DNA of 64,000 bases from Steromphala cineraria (lineage: Eukaryota > Mollusca > Gastropoda > Trochida > Trochidae), in contig OU744730.1 of assembly GCA_916613615.1 (NCBI GenBank), forward strand, positions 25,677,406 through 25,741,405, written 5' to 3'. This document shows, piece by piece, positions 13,366 through 23,744 of this stretch (position 1 is its first letter; every line of letters starts with the position of its first letter). The notes under the pieces were generated by a model. It ran no database searches, was not told the DNA's origin, and saw nothing but the letters and a program-made list of their open reading frames with translations. The position numbers were made by a program, and so were the translations under genes.

Positions 13366-13533
13366 ATTTATATTATATTTTAATTTAATTTTATATTATA
13401 TTCTAATTTAATTTTATATTATATTTTAATTTAATTTTATATTATATTTAAATTTTATTTTATATTATGTTTTAATTTAATTTTATATTATATTTTGATT
13501 TAATTTTATATTATATTTTAATTTAATTTTATA
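13366..13533 (+). repeat. AT minisatellite, 23-bp unit
   Basis: About seven tandem units of TAATTTAATTTTATATTATA plus three bases, with single-base variants. Confidence 0.92.
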
Positions 13534-13832
13534 TTTATTTTGTCATTAAATAGATTACAAATATACTAAGTCTTTAAAATGCTGACTAAGGTTAAAGTGT
13601 CGACTAAAACATTGTGACAATAATGGAAACAATAAGTGTTGGTAAAATAACAAACATTTCGTATATATAGCATTATGATGAAAATGTCTATAATATCATG
13701 TGGCAAATGATGGGTTGAAATCAGAAAGATTTGATTGTTAATAGCTCTTTGTCTGTTGTTCTTTTTTTGTTTTGCCTTTTTTGACATGTGAAATCTTATG
13801 TCTGTACTACAAAATTACTGAAATGATCAAAA

Positions 13833-14286
13833 CTTCACGTTTTTAACGTGCAAAATCATAATGTGAAAAGAGTTTTAAATTCACTTATATGTAGGATAAG
13901 TTGATTATTTAACAAGTTCCTTTACATACTAAGATGAAGTTGTGACGATCCAAATTATCCAGATAGTGGGCAACATTTCTTTGAAATTTGTTACTAATTG
14001 ATATTCTTAATTTAAGAATCATTTTTCTACCCCTTTACTCGTTCAACTGTCACAAAGCGCTTCACGTTTTTAACTTGCAAAATCATAATGTGAAAAGAGT
14101 TTGAAATTCACTTAAATGTAGCATACGTTAAGATTAAGTTGTAACGATCCATGATTTTCTTTGACTGGTCCAGATAGTGGTCAACATTTCTTTGAAATTT
14201 GTTATCAGAAGTTACCAATTGATATTCTTAATTTAAGCCTAAGAATCATTTTTCTACCCCTTTACTCGTCCACCTGTCACGAAGCG
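13833..14286 (+). repeat. Tandem duplication, 227-bp period
   Basis: CTTCACGTTTTTAAC starts at 13833 and 14060, and CTTCATG recurs at 14287, giving a 227-bp step. Both units share CAAAATCATAATGTGAAAAG, CAACATTTCTTTGAAATTTG and TTTTTCTACCCCTTTACTCG. Internal indels compensate so that the period stays at 227. Confidence 0.88.
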
Positions 14287-14484
14287 CTTCATGTTTGAAT
14301 ACTAAATTATATCACTCTTGGAGTGTTTTAAAATTATTTGGACTATTTTCAAAGTTACTTATTTCACGCATTCTCCAAGAAGAGAATTGTAAAGTCAAGG
14401 CCTTCGGCAAGTTTAGAAAAGGCCATAGTCAAGATGTGAGAATTTGGTGACCCAGAGAAGGAAGATCACGAGTTCTCAAGTTAA

Positions 14485-14683
14485 AGGGGCAGAAGCACGT
14501 TTTTTGATAATTTATAGTATATTTTTTTCACTGATGATTATATGTTAATGTTAAATGTCTTATTTTGATAGTTTCCAAAAAACTCATAACACAAACCAAT
14601 TATCCATAGTCAGAGGACAAAGTATGAAGATTCACCTAAAATACATGGGCGGCCATTTTGTGTGAACACCTGCTACTGCCCCT
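14485..14683 (-). mobile_element. TTAA-flanked MITE, family 'M', copy 3 (internal deletion)
   Basis: A 199-bp element between TTAA at 14481-14484 and 14684-14687. It has the same ends as the 350-bp members but lacks about 150 bp: GGCGGCCATTTTGTGTGAAC runs almost directly into the CTGCTACTGCCCCT end. A deletion derivative that keeps both termini and the central block. Confidence 0.88.
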
Positions 14684-14762
14684 TTAAGAAGTTAAAGCTA
14701 TTAGCAACCGGAATGCCGAAATTCCATTTTGAAACACATTAAATAAATCGCTGCTCGTCAAT

Positions 14763-14858
14763 CAATCTAAATAAATTTAGATCAACAGGTTTTATATTTG
14801 GTCATACTGTTGCAGTATGACAAAATAAAAATCTGTTGATCTAAATTTATTTAGATTG
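14763..14858. mobile_element. 96-bp near-perfect palindrome with 9-bp target duplication
   Basis: Arms 14763-14809 and 14813-14858 are inverted copies with a few mismatches and a 3-nt centre (TTG). The ends are CAATCTAAATAAATTTAG. It is flanked on both sides by CTCGTCAAT (14754-14762 and 14859-14867), so this is an insertion and not a chance hairpin. The 9-bp duplication suggests a Mutator-like transposase acting in trans (inference). Confidence 0.85.
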
Positions 14859-14867
14859 CTCGTCAAT

Positions 14868-15372
14868 AAGATATGCAAACATAATGAAAGATAAATATAA
14901 ATGTATAAATCGTTTCTTTTTCTCATAAAAAAAACCATATAAAATATCAGTTAAAATTCTGTTGGATTCATTGGGAACGGCTTAACTCATATTCAATAAT
15001 CATTTCTTGATAGCTTTCTCAGATACATTGTGACTCAAATATTTGAATTTCCAATCTTCAATTACGATATAAACGAAACAATAATTGCAAGATATACTGT
15101 AAACATTTAATAAATGAAACATTCATACCTAATAATATTCAAGTCTAAAATATCATGTACCACAAGCTGTGTTGACATTTCAAGGCGTGGGTGTATAAGT
15201 GGCTATATAATATCTGGCGTAGTCAGTTTGCCATTTATTTAAGATCAATTAATGTAGATATATCAATTTCTTTATTTCTTCATCAACTTCAGGTAAATTT
15301 CTTGTTATTACATCTCAGTAGCTTGACCACGAGCTTTGAGGTACATCGACGGCTTGTAACAACCGCTAAAAC
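14868..15372. other. AT-rich sequence without a supported gene
   Basis: Nothing recognised. Confidence 0.5.
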
Positions 15373-15376
15373 TTAA

Positions 15377-15731
15377 AGGGGCAGTAGCCCGTTTTTGGGG
15401 GGAATAAAAGGTGATGTCAGGAAAATGAAAATTAATGGTTCCAATTGAAAGACAATGTATTTATATTAAATGGAGCAGTAATAATTCAAACAAATTACGT
15501 AAAGTTTAGCCATGCGATTTCATTTTCTTACACAAAATGAATTAAAGGTGTTCACACAAAATGGCCGCCAATGGATTTTATGTGAATCTTCATACTTTGT
15601 CATCTGACTATGGATGATTGGCTTGTGTTATGTGATTTTTGACAATGTCAAAATAATACAATTAGTATCAACTTACAATTATCAGTGAACATTTTAAAAT
15701 ATGAAATTATCAAAAACGTGCTTCTGCCCCT
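15377..15731 (+). mobile_element. TTAA-flanked MITE, family 'M', copy 4
   Basis: A 355-bp full-length member between TTAA at 15373-15376 and 15732-15735. The ends are AGGGGCAGTAGCCCG and its imperfect inverted copy (AGGGGCAGAAGCACG when reversed). The core GTGTTCACACAAAATGGCCG is intact. No ORF. Confidence 0.92.
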
Positions 15732-15735
15732 TTAA

Positions 15736-17305
15736 ATCCCTATCGTCATACTTGTATGTTGTTCGTGATAAAATTTTGCTGTTGAGAAAAGAAATATATC
15801 ACTCGGTAGTAAAATCTTTCGTCGGAATTTTGATATCATATTTACATGTTTAAATCAACAATAAAATACTCAATTCGACGTCTAAAGTACAGTGCCATAG
15901 CAATTAGATGGCCACACTTGATTCGCCTTCATGTCGGCTGCCATTTCGGTGAATTTGGTAAATTGTCTCCTATTTCATCAATTTTGGTCTGGTTTTCTCA
16001 AGGTTGGGTGCAAAATTTTGAAAAAATACAATGTATACAGTAAAAATACTTTGAATGGGCAGTATTTCTTAATAAAAATTCTTCCTTTATTTTGCGTACC
16101 ATTTTGCGTAACCATATATATATAGTTACCGTCCATATAAACGAATAAAACAAGTACGATATTAACTTCATACATCATGCAAATGAATGTAAAATGTAAA
16201 AGAATTGGACAATAATAAAAGTTTTCTACCCTCTCCCCTTTCCAAATAACAAAATCAATTTGGATATATTTTTTAAAACCTCAGATTACTACTTTTGTTA
16301 TAAAAATGAGTATTGTCTTTTTCATGATTCTTCATAAAATGTCTCGTTCAGTCCCTTTATAATGTCTCGATACCATATATACATTTATGTTTTGTAAATT
16401 TTGATATCAGTGCCATCGTTTAATGTTTTTATGTTAAGTATATATTAAATCGTACAAAATATATATCCACTTCAAACAGCGGTATTGTGACATTCAAATA
16501 ATGCAACGTCCGGAAAATATTAGATGCAATGAAATTTGAACTACTTCAGGAAAATAATTTTAAATTTATTGCCTTATATAAATACTTTTGTACTCTGATA
16601 ACTTCATGGAACAATCCAAGTGCGTGAAAAGTGTTTAAAAATGACTGGTTTGAAAACGCTTTATAAACGTCATTATCCAAAGGACTGATAACCGGACGAT
16701 AAAAGATCTATTTGATTTTTCACTTTTCCATTTCCGCATTTTGAGAGAGATCAATTATAAACAATGTTGAATATTTGATATTTTACAAATATAAACCTTA
16801 AAAGTGTATACGCGGGTTTGTAAGATACAGATTAATGAAAGCTACTTTCACTTGGTGATTGATACTTTACCTATTGCCACTCAACTATTAATAGTTATTA
16901 TATATTATATATATAAACCTATGTATATATTTACTAATATGTACCAATTTTAAGGATATGAAGTTAGTTTATGGTTTTAAACCGCAATTAGAAGAGTATT
17001 GTTAATATTCTATTGATCTAGTTAGGTCAAGAGCTGTATACTTAAAGAATGATGGAATGCTCTTTTTTGTCAAATATGACTCGACCGGAGTGGGGTATAA
17101 GTCAGATATACCCACACTTCCCTCGGTGCATCACTCAATATACCTCGTGAATTCGAAGTAAGGGTATATCTCTAACTTGCTCATATAATCTGATGAAAAA
17201 ACACAAAGACCAAAATCATTCCTTAGAATATATGGACACTGTTAAACGTACTTTAATAATGTTCAATAAAACATAGAACAATGTGTCGCCTACGCAATAC
17301 TTAGA
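15736..17305. other. AT-rich sequence without a supported gene
   Basis: Overlapping ORFs of 64-66 codons on both strands at 15846-16178 have no recognisable content. A short inverted pair (AGATATACCC at 17105 and GGGTATATCT at 17162) may be the rim of a small decayed element. Confidence 0.5.
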
Positions 17306-17636
17306 TAATAATAATAATAATAATAATGTGCGTACTTATATTGCGCCTTTTCCACGTCCTAAGACATGCTCAAAGCGCTACATTATTACCCTGAAGGAGT
17401 GTACTTTCACAGCTGCTACTAAGCGCTAATCACGACCACGTAGGTCAGTACATCCATTTTTCAGGTACCCATTTTAACAGCTGGGTGGACTGAGTGCAAT
17501 GTGGATGAAGTGCCTTGCCCAGGGACACAACACAGGATGAGACCCAAGTCACAAATTTTTGGTGTCTCCACCGGGATTCGAACCCGGGTCTCTGGCGTGA
17601 GAGGCCAGCATGCTAACCACTACACCACTGTGCTCC
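17306..17636 (-). mobile_element. tRNA-derived SINE, copy A (near full length)
   Basis: Read on the minus strand, the head starts GGAGCACAGTGGTGTAGTGG with a pol III box A (about 17612-17627) and a box B GGTTCGAATCC (17574-17584). A central domain contains TGCCTTGCCCAGGGACACAA on the plus strand. The tail contains AGCGCTTTGAGC and GGAAAAGGCGCAATATAAG and ends in an (ATT)n tract. That tail resembles the 3' ends of CR1/L2-type LINEs with short tandem tails, which would be its mobilising partner (inference from family knowledge). A 4-bp AGAT occurs at both edges but is too short to call a duplication. Confidence 0.9.
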
Positions 17637-17640
17637 AGAT

Positions 17641-18271
17641 GTATAGATAGATATAAGCTTTTGATGAGTGAACCTCTTACAATCTTTTCTTACACTTGAG
17701 CGTGTTATTGTACCCATTAACTTATTTTGCTACACATTAACCGTTGTTTTAACACCTAGGTTTTGAATTGCTTTACATAAACGATCCATTCTTCGCTTCT
17801 TAGAATAGGATTTCAGTGATCAGAATTTCTACTTAATTCATCATCCATTCTGTTAACAAATGAAATGCTTTGTCATCTGATTTTATGCCTGTTCTATTTT
17901 TATGGTCTTGCTTCAATACTGATCATGCATCGATAGACTTGAAAAACGAATAACTTCTTCGGTTATTTTATAATACTGCAAAGATATAAATACTAAAAAA
18001 ATATGATACGATTTAGCAGTTAACCGCACGAATTATTAACACTCACAGATAACCAAAGCAGTTTTTATTTTAGTTTTGGTAATTTATAATACATCTCCAT
18101 CGTAATTGAGAATGGTAAGTCTCAAAACTATCCAATTCAGTTTACTTTTCAAGTCGTCATAAATTTCACTTGGATTGAACTTTAAAGAAAACTTTTTGTT
18201 CAAGAGGAAAACAAGAATGAAAATGTGATGAGTCTAACATCGATACAGTAGTTAAAGATATTTGGAAATGT
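17641..18271. other. AT-rich sequence without a supported gene
   Basis: Nothing recognised apart from a 15-base match (CTTGAAAAACGAATA) to a site near 24009. Confidence 0.5.
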
Positions 18272-18275
18272 TTAA

Positions 18276-18625
18276 AGGGGCGGTAGCACGTTTTTAGGGG
18301 GAATATAAGGTGATGTCAGGAAAATAAAAATAAATGGTTCCAATCGAAAGACAATGTCTCTAAACTTAATGAAGCAGTAATAAATAAAATTTACAATTCA
18401 GTCATGTGATTCCCTTTTCTTGCACAAAATTGATTAAAGGTGTTCACACACAAATGGCCGCCAATTGACTTTATGTGAATCTTTATACTTCGTCATCTAA
18501 CTGTGGATGATTGATTTGTGACTTGAGATTGTTGACACTATCAAAATAATACATTTAGCATTAACGTACAATTATCAGTGATAATTTTGAAATATAAAAT
18601 TTACAAAAAACGTACTACTGCCCCT
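18276..18625 (+). mobile_element. TTAA-flanked MITE, family 'M', copy 5
   Basis: A 350-bp member between TTAA at 18272-18275 and 18626-18629. The ends are AGGGGCGGTAGCACG and the inverted AGGGGCAGTAGTACG. The core reads GTGTTCACACACAAATGGCC. A 75-codon ORF overlaps its right end and is coincidental. Confidence 0.92.
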
Positions 18626-18941
18626 TTAAGACAGCATTTAATAGAACTATCATGTATTCAGTTCACCTTGACTGTGAAGTGGTGGTTTCTCCAGTACTTA
18701 AAGACCAATCTGTCCTGGTGCGGGGGTGTTAATCAACTTTTCCGGCATATGTTCTTACATGCCTTAGGGTATTCATTTGCTCCAATTTCCGCAACCTTTC
18801 TATAATTTCGGCACCGTTTACTCTACACTTTATCGCCTGATCTGACATTAAGTGCTTTATGGTAGCAATTCAAAAAAGGCCGAAGACATTACATAGAAAT
18901 GCATCTCTATTATGTCAAGAAATGTGATTATTTGTAAAAGG

Positions 18942-19808
18942 TAGGAGAGAGCGGGCTCAACTGTAATACTTTTTATTGGTGCTACCTGTGTCTCTGGCAC
19001 TGCAAGGTTAATCGACATCTCGCATTTGGTTATCAGTGTCAATTGGGGTTCTTTTACTTACATCAGTTATCAAGTTATGATCATTTAAATAATGGTACCC
19101 AAAGTATTACAATGGACCTCAACGTTGGGGCAATTGTAACAGTAGGGTGGGGCATTTATAACATGTACACTGTAGGATAAATTTTAAATACATTTTTCCC
19201 AATGTGCATTGAACCTTAGACTATTGAAATATATCATCGTGATTAAAAGAGGTAATATTAATATTATTATAAATTAAAAAATGGTGAGCTTCATATTTTT
19301 CCAATTTAAAAAGTTTACTCTCGTGAGGTAATAATCATCCTGATAATTCATTTACCAAACTTTCAATCCTTGAAAGGTGAAATCGTCTGATATTCACTTA
19401 TTATTTCAGACTTTCTATTTCAACAAAATGTTGAAACACTGTGTTACAATTTCCCCCAATGAGGGTAGTTCTGTTCCACGACATTCTTCCAGTAAACCAA
19501 ATTAAGTTTCATATAAAGTTCTAGACTATGATATGGCATTATAGCTCAGGGTAACATATACATGCCTCAATTGCATATTTTATAACGGAATACTTACAAA
19601 CGATTACTTATTGTTTTTGAATAATAACTTCCAGGTGTAAAAATCAACTTTTTTATCTATCGTAGGGGAAACAACTGTTGATCAACAACCTAACGTTAAA
19701 CAAAGTGTGATAATTCTATATTAGTTAGACTCTTTTTGATTCAAACTTTTGGATTAATTGCCCCTGTTACAATTGTTTCGTGATTAATTGACACCATTCT
19801 TCCCTACT
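18942..19808. mobile_element. Possible decayed TA-flanked transposon with internal GGGGCAA motifs
   Basis: The left edge (TAGGAGAGAGCGGGCTCAAC) and the inverted right edge (TAGGGAAGAATGGTGTCAAT) are weakly similar to each other and to the GGGGAGACC TIR of the element at 34717. GGGGCAATTGTAACAG (19126-19141) reappears inverted near 19749. The internal repeated GGGGCAA-type motif is the shared architecture. Boundaries are tentative. Confidence 0.35.
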
Positions 19809-19809
19809 T

Positions 19810-21225
19810 CGAGTTTGACAAAAAAACATCCAAAATTGTCGTAAAAAGTTTTTGGGAGAGAAAAAACTATAAATTCATGAGAGTTTGTCAAATTAAATTT
19901 TTTTGCAGTCATGTTAATATTCAAAAGCTGTTTGTCACTTCATAACATAAGATTTTATATCTCTTGAAAGAATGATATCCATAATTTCAGCTGACACTAT
20001 TCTTTAATAATTTTGTATATTGATCAGTAAGTCGAGTATTTAATGATCTGTTTTACAGTCCTCAGGGCATTCAATGCTCAAATTTTCTCAATCTCTGCAA
20101 CAATTTTCTGCAACACCATTTATCCTTTGAGTCGTTAGTTTATCACAAATCTGAACCTTGACATTTTACAATAGCAATTCCAGAGATCATGTAAAAATAC
20201 CGTTGAGCATAGTTATTATGCAATTCAATTTTATGTCTTTTGCACGAAAGGTTCTTCGACATTCAGCGAACTCATTAGAGTTTGACAAGCACAATTTCGC
20301 GAACAAACAAGTAACAATGGTTTGACATTGGCATCTTTGGAAACTCTTGTTTCTCAGGGTAGATAGGATGTGTCTCAACTGCAGGTGAGGTTCGTCAATT
20401 TGTATAAAGCAATTAACAATTTTGTTAAATTCTTAAGAAATATCTTATCATTTTGTTATATTCAGTAAAGTAAATCTACGCTCGAACACATTCGAAAACG
20501 TACTTCGTCTACGTACCGAGTCAGTTTTTAATTGTGAAACTTATTTTAGCTGATATAAATTCTAACATTCGTTTAATATGGACCTGCATAAATTATATCT
20601 TCTATGGTATACTAAGAATAATGTCTTTGGTACCATTTAGAAATGAAATATCACCTTTTTATAAATCTTTGATAGATCCATGTTTACGAATGTTTAGAAC
20701 TTAACCTGTGAACATCTAAAAATATATATATAACTACACGATACGAAGCCCCTAGTACATGTTAAGTGTCCAAAAATAAACTTGATGCTGCATGTTAAAG
20801 AGCCATGATAACATACGAGAGATATCAGTGGTAGGGAGCAATGTGTTATTTTATCTTAACCTGGAATTAGATTTCTGATTGTACAGATAGAGAAACTGTA
20901 CACATGCAAGTTAGGTAAAGTTTCAAGTTACATGTTACTGTCCATGCTTTTATTCAGGGTTAATGTTTCAAGTTTTACAAAAGGGATGTTTCGGTAAATG
21001 TCATTCTTTGTACATTTGAAGAAACATCAGATGTGTTTTCAAGAAAATATAATTTAACTGAAATCATCAAGTACAGAAAGACAAATTTAAGAAATATATC
21101 ATCTTCAACTTGTTCAACCCATTGACAATTTTCCCCATTGATAGTTATTATTTTATGCAAAGGATTAAATATTTTAAGGATATGTTATAGTGCTAGAAGC
21201 ACGTGCTCAGCCTTCAAAGCCTATC
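19810..21225. other. AT-rich sequence without a supported gene
   Basis: Nothing recognised; ORFs are short and unconvincing. Confidence 0.5.
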
Positions 21226-21450
21226 AGCTTTAATAATGTGCAGACTACTCAGCGCTAATCACGACCACGTTGATCAGTACATCCAGTTTTCCAGTACCCA
21301 TTTTAACAACTGGGTGGACTGAGTGCAATGTGGATGAAATCCCTTGCCCAGGGACACAACACAGAATGAGGCCCAAGTCACAAATTGTTGATGTCCCCAC
21401 TTGGATTCAAACCCGGGTCCAGCATGCTAAGCACTACACCACTGCGCTCC
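21226..21450 (-). mobile_element. tRNA-derived SINE, copy B (internally deleted)
   Basis: Same family as the 17.3-kb copy. On the minus strand the head begins GGAGCGCAGTGGTGTAGTG and box B is decayed to GGTTTGAATCC. About 17 bases of the anticodon-arm region between the boxes are missing. The central domain (CTTGCCCAGGGACACAAC on plus) and CGCTAATCACGACCACGT are conserved. The LINE-like tail is truncated or rearranged upstream of 21226. Confidence 0.85.
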
Positions 21451-22406
21451 ACCACATTTTACTTTTGAATTAGCTTTATTCTGTGTTTTACTGAGAAACC
21501 TGAGAAACTGATAAACTGCGAAACTGTGAAACGGCGAAACCGTATACGGAGAACACGTATCTTTTCATTGAGATTCTTCTAATTCAAATGTTAAATGTGA
21601 AATCTCTTATCGGTCTCTGAAGGCCGGTGCCAACACATATGATAATTTTGAGATAACTTGTAGATTAAAATGCAGGATGCTTAGAGAGGTGACAGTACCC
21701 GTAGGTTCTTCACTCGTTCAAGTAGTCATATGTGATAGACAAATAAGTTTTATTGTTTTATAATTGATATTTCATCAAATAGTAAATTAAGAAATACACT
21801 ATTATTTAAAGTACCTTACTATTTTGTCTAGTATATTGTTCAGATAGTATTCTTGCAATAAGATGCCCTTATTTCCTACCATATAAACGTATATTGATAA
21901 TGTATTCAAAATGTTCGATGACATGTTTCTTCGACTCCTACACCAATCCATTTTTGACTGCCCTCCACACCACCCGTTCGTATGTGACAATGGCAATGCT
22001 TTGAAACTTCATCCGAAGTGGCGTCTTTGATGATTCTGACCTTTTCCGATAATATACTTGTAGATCTCTGTTGTGTTTTTGCATATAGGACGTTCTGCTA
22101 GTGTTAATGATTAGGATACCATAGACACGGATAGAGTCTAAAAATTAATCATGATATTGACAACGTTCCGCTTAAGAAAGAAACTCAGCAATAGCCGCAT
22201 TAAAATAACAGTTGCATTGGGAAAACAGTAACCGTTTGAGAAAAATGATTATGTTATAAACAATTATTATAATTGTCGGTTTCGCATATATACTTGATAA
22301 CCATACAAATCTATAAGGCTTGTCGAATATTTTTCGATTTAAGCGTTTTACTTACATGTATTCATAATATGATAATAATTAACAAGAGGGTAAGATTTTA
22401 TCATTC
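21451..22406. other. AT-rich sequence without a supported gene
   Basis: Nothing recognised apart from a run of near-repeats of GAAACTG around 21493-21540 (about five units). Confidence 0.5.
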
Positions 22407-22410
22407 TTAA

Positions 22411-22640
22411 AGGGACAGTCCTATCGAGGTATTTTTTGTGGAAACGAAATTCAAGAGGACGCAGTATTGCATCCTTTTCTTTGTTGAATTGATAAGTCTA
22501 GAACCTCTAAAATGTTACCTTCTCTAATATATCATTAAAAGTAAGTGTGAAATAGTCATGTAATAATAATATATGAGTATCAACAGGGAAGTACTCTTGA
22601 ATTTTGTTTCTTCAAAAACTCCACCGATAGGACTGTCCCT
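22411..22640. mobile_element. TTAA-flanked MITE, second family
   Basis: A 230-bp element between TTAA at 22407-22410 and 22641-22644. The terminal inverted repeats are a perfect 16 bp, AGGGACAGTCCTATCG, extending with mismatches to about 20 bp. The interior does not match family 'M', although both start AGGGRCAG. The TTAA target suggests the same transposase class. No ORF. Confidence 0.9.
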
Positions 22641-22644
22641 TTAA

Positions 22645-23093
22645 TAACCTGTCACTAAAGAATGGGCTCTGAACTGAGTATTGCCATCAGACTTCGAATG
22701 ATGTGATGTCATATCATTGTGACGCCATAATGTTTATATGGTAATGTCAATAAATGATGATGGTGTCAGGTAGTTGATCATTGCTTAATCACATACACCT
22801 GATATTTCATGTAAAAGAAATATCATGTGACAAATTATTCGGTAATAAATGAGTAGGTTGTAAAACAAAAGCATGATCTAATTCAAGTTTATTTTGTACA
22901 GTTGCCATAAAAGATTTTGTCGTCAATTTCACTATAAACGGTTAAATTGGCTGATATAATTGTAAAGTTCTTTATGTCATACGCTCATGTGTCACCAAGT
23001 ACGTTATGAATATATCAGATATCATTAAACACAAAAATTTGTTTTGCTTCTGATCAGAGACTCTTTTTATCTGGACACCTCCCAGCGAAAGTA
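22645..23093. other. AT-rich sequence without a supported gene
   Basis: Nothing recognised. Confidence 0.45.
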
Positions 23094-23391
23094 TCATCCA
23101 CCATCTGTCATAAAGGAAAGCTGGGGTGCGTAAGTACACCATAGTAAACCACAAACCACAAATATGTAGAGGGGAAGCGACCACAGGCCATGTGCTAAAT
23201 GGATCGAGTCCATTGTCACTGGTGATCTAATGTCAAACCACAGAATGTAATAGGGATCAATTTCACCACACTCGGGAAACAAGATGGGGTGGATGGGTGC
23301 AGTTGTGCTGGTTTTGCTTTTGACTACCTTTAGGTTGTTTGGTGCATTTGGTGAGTAATAGCCGAAGTGTAGACAGCCATTGGGCTCCGCA
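23094..23391 (-). CDS. Candidate exon or gene fragment, unrecognised
   Basis: On the minus strand this frame is open for about 99 codons with no need for a start codon. It contains protein-like text: an N-terminal EPNGCLHFGYYSP segment, then APIHPILFPECGE, then DPYYILWFDIRSPVTM. The WFD-then-hydrophobic pattern is loosely like the P-W-W-x-x-D-L strand of F5/8-type (fucolectin-like) lectin domains, but the match is too weak to name. The C-terminal part is hydrophobic (SLPLYIFVVCGLLW). No convincing splice acceptor is visible at the left of the frame and the stop lies just after MTDGG. It conflicts with a plus-strand candidate overlapping 23284-23352. It may be a decayed exon or chance. Confidence 0.25.
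23284..23352 (+). CDS. Candidate first exon encoding a signal peptide
   Basis: ATG at 23284 opens a frame reading MGWMGAVVLVLLLTTF and further hydrophobic residues ending in LFGAFG, the charge-poor start, hydrophobic core and small-residue end of a secretory signal peptide. It runs directly into GTGAGTAA at 23353, a strong splice-donor match. Base composition rises here relative to the flanks. No downstream partner exon could be identified with confidence, and the opposite strand offers a competing open frame, so this is a proposal only. Confidence 0.3.
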
Positions 23392-23663
23392 ACGAATTAT
23401 ATGATGGATACTGAAAACAGCTTGAGTAAAATTGATTTTTTTGAATTGTCTATTTTCGTAGACCCACTCGACAGAGGGAGTTTAGCACGTGGAGAATGTT
23501 GTGACTAAAAGCCCTCCTTTATAAATTTGAATGTCCATTTCAGAATAGAAGAGTATGCAACAAGAGTATGTGTAATGAATGTTTTATGTCAACCTCTGCT
23601 TAATCGATATTCTTCAAACAGGATCAAAATTTCACCTCGTAAGAGCAGCAAAAAAAGTAGATA

Positions 23664-23740
23664 ATAACTACTTATTGTGAATATCACGTTTCGATGAAAA
23701 TTCGTACTTCTTCATCATTTCACAATAAATAAGTTGTTAT
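23664..23740. repeat. Inverted repeat around a CGTTTCG...CTTCTTCATC motif
   Basis: Arms ATAACTACTTATTGTGAA (23664-23681) and its inverted partner (23719-23740, with a small insertion) enclose 37 bases. On the minus strand the loop reads TGATGAAG...CGAAACG, similar in wording to the GATGAAG/CGAAAC ends of Penelope-like elements and to hammerhead ribozyme cores. The first core base is A rather than C, and stem II would be only about 4 bp, so it is not a canonical ribozyme. Confidence 0.5.
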
Positions 23741-23744
23741 ATAT

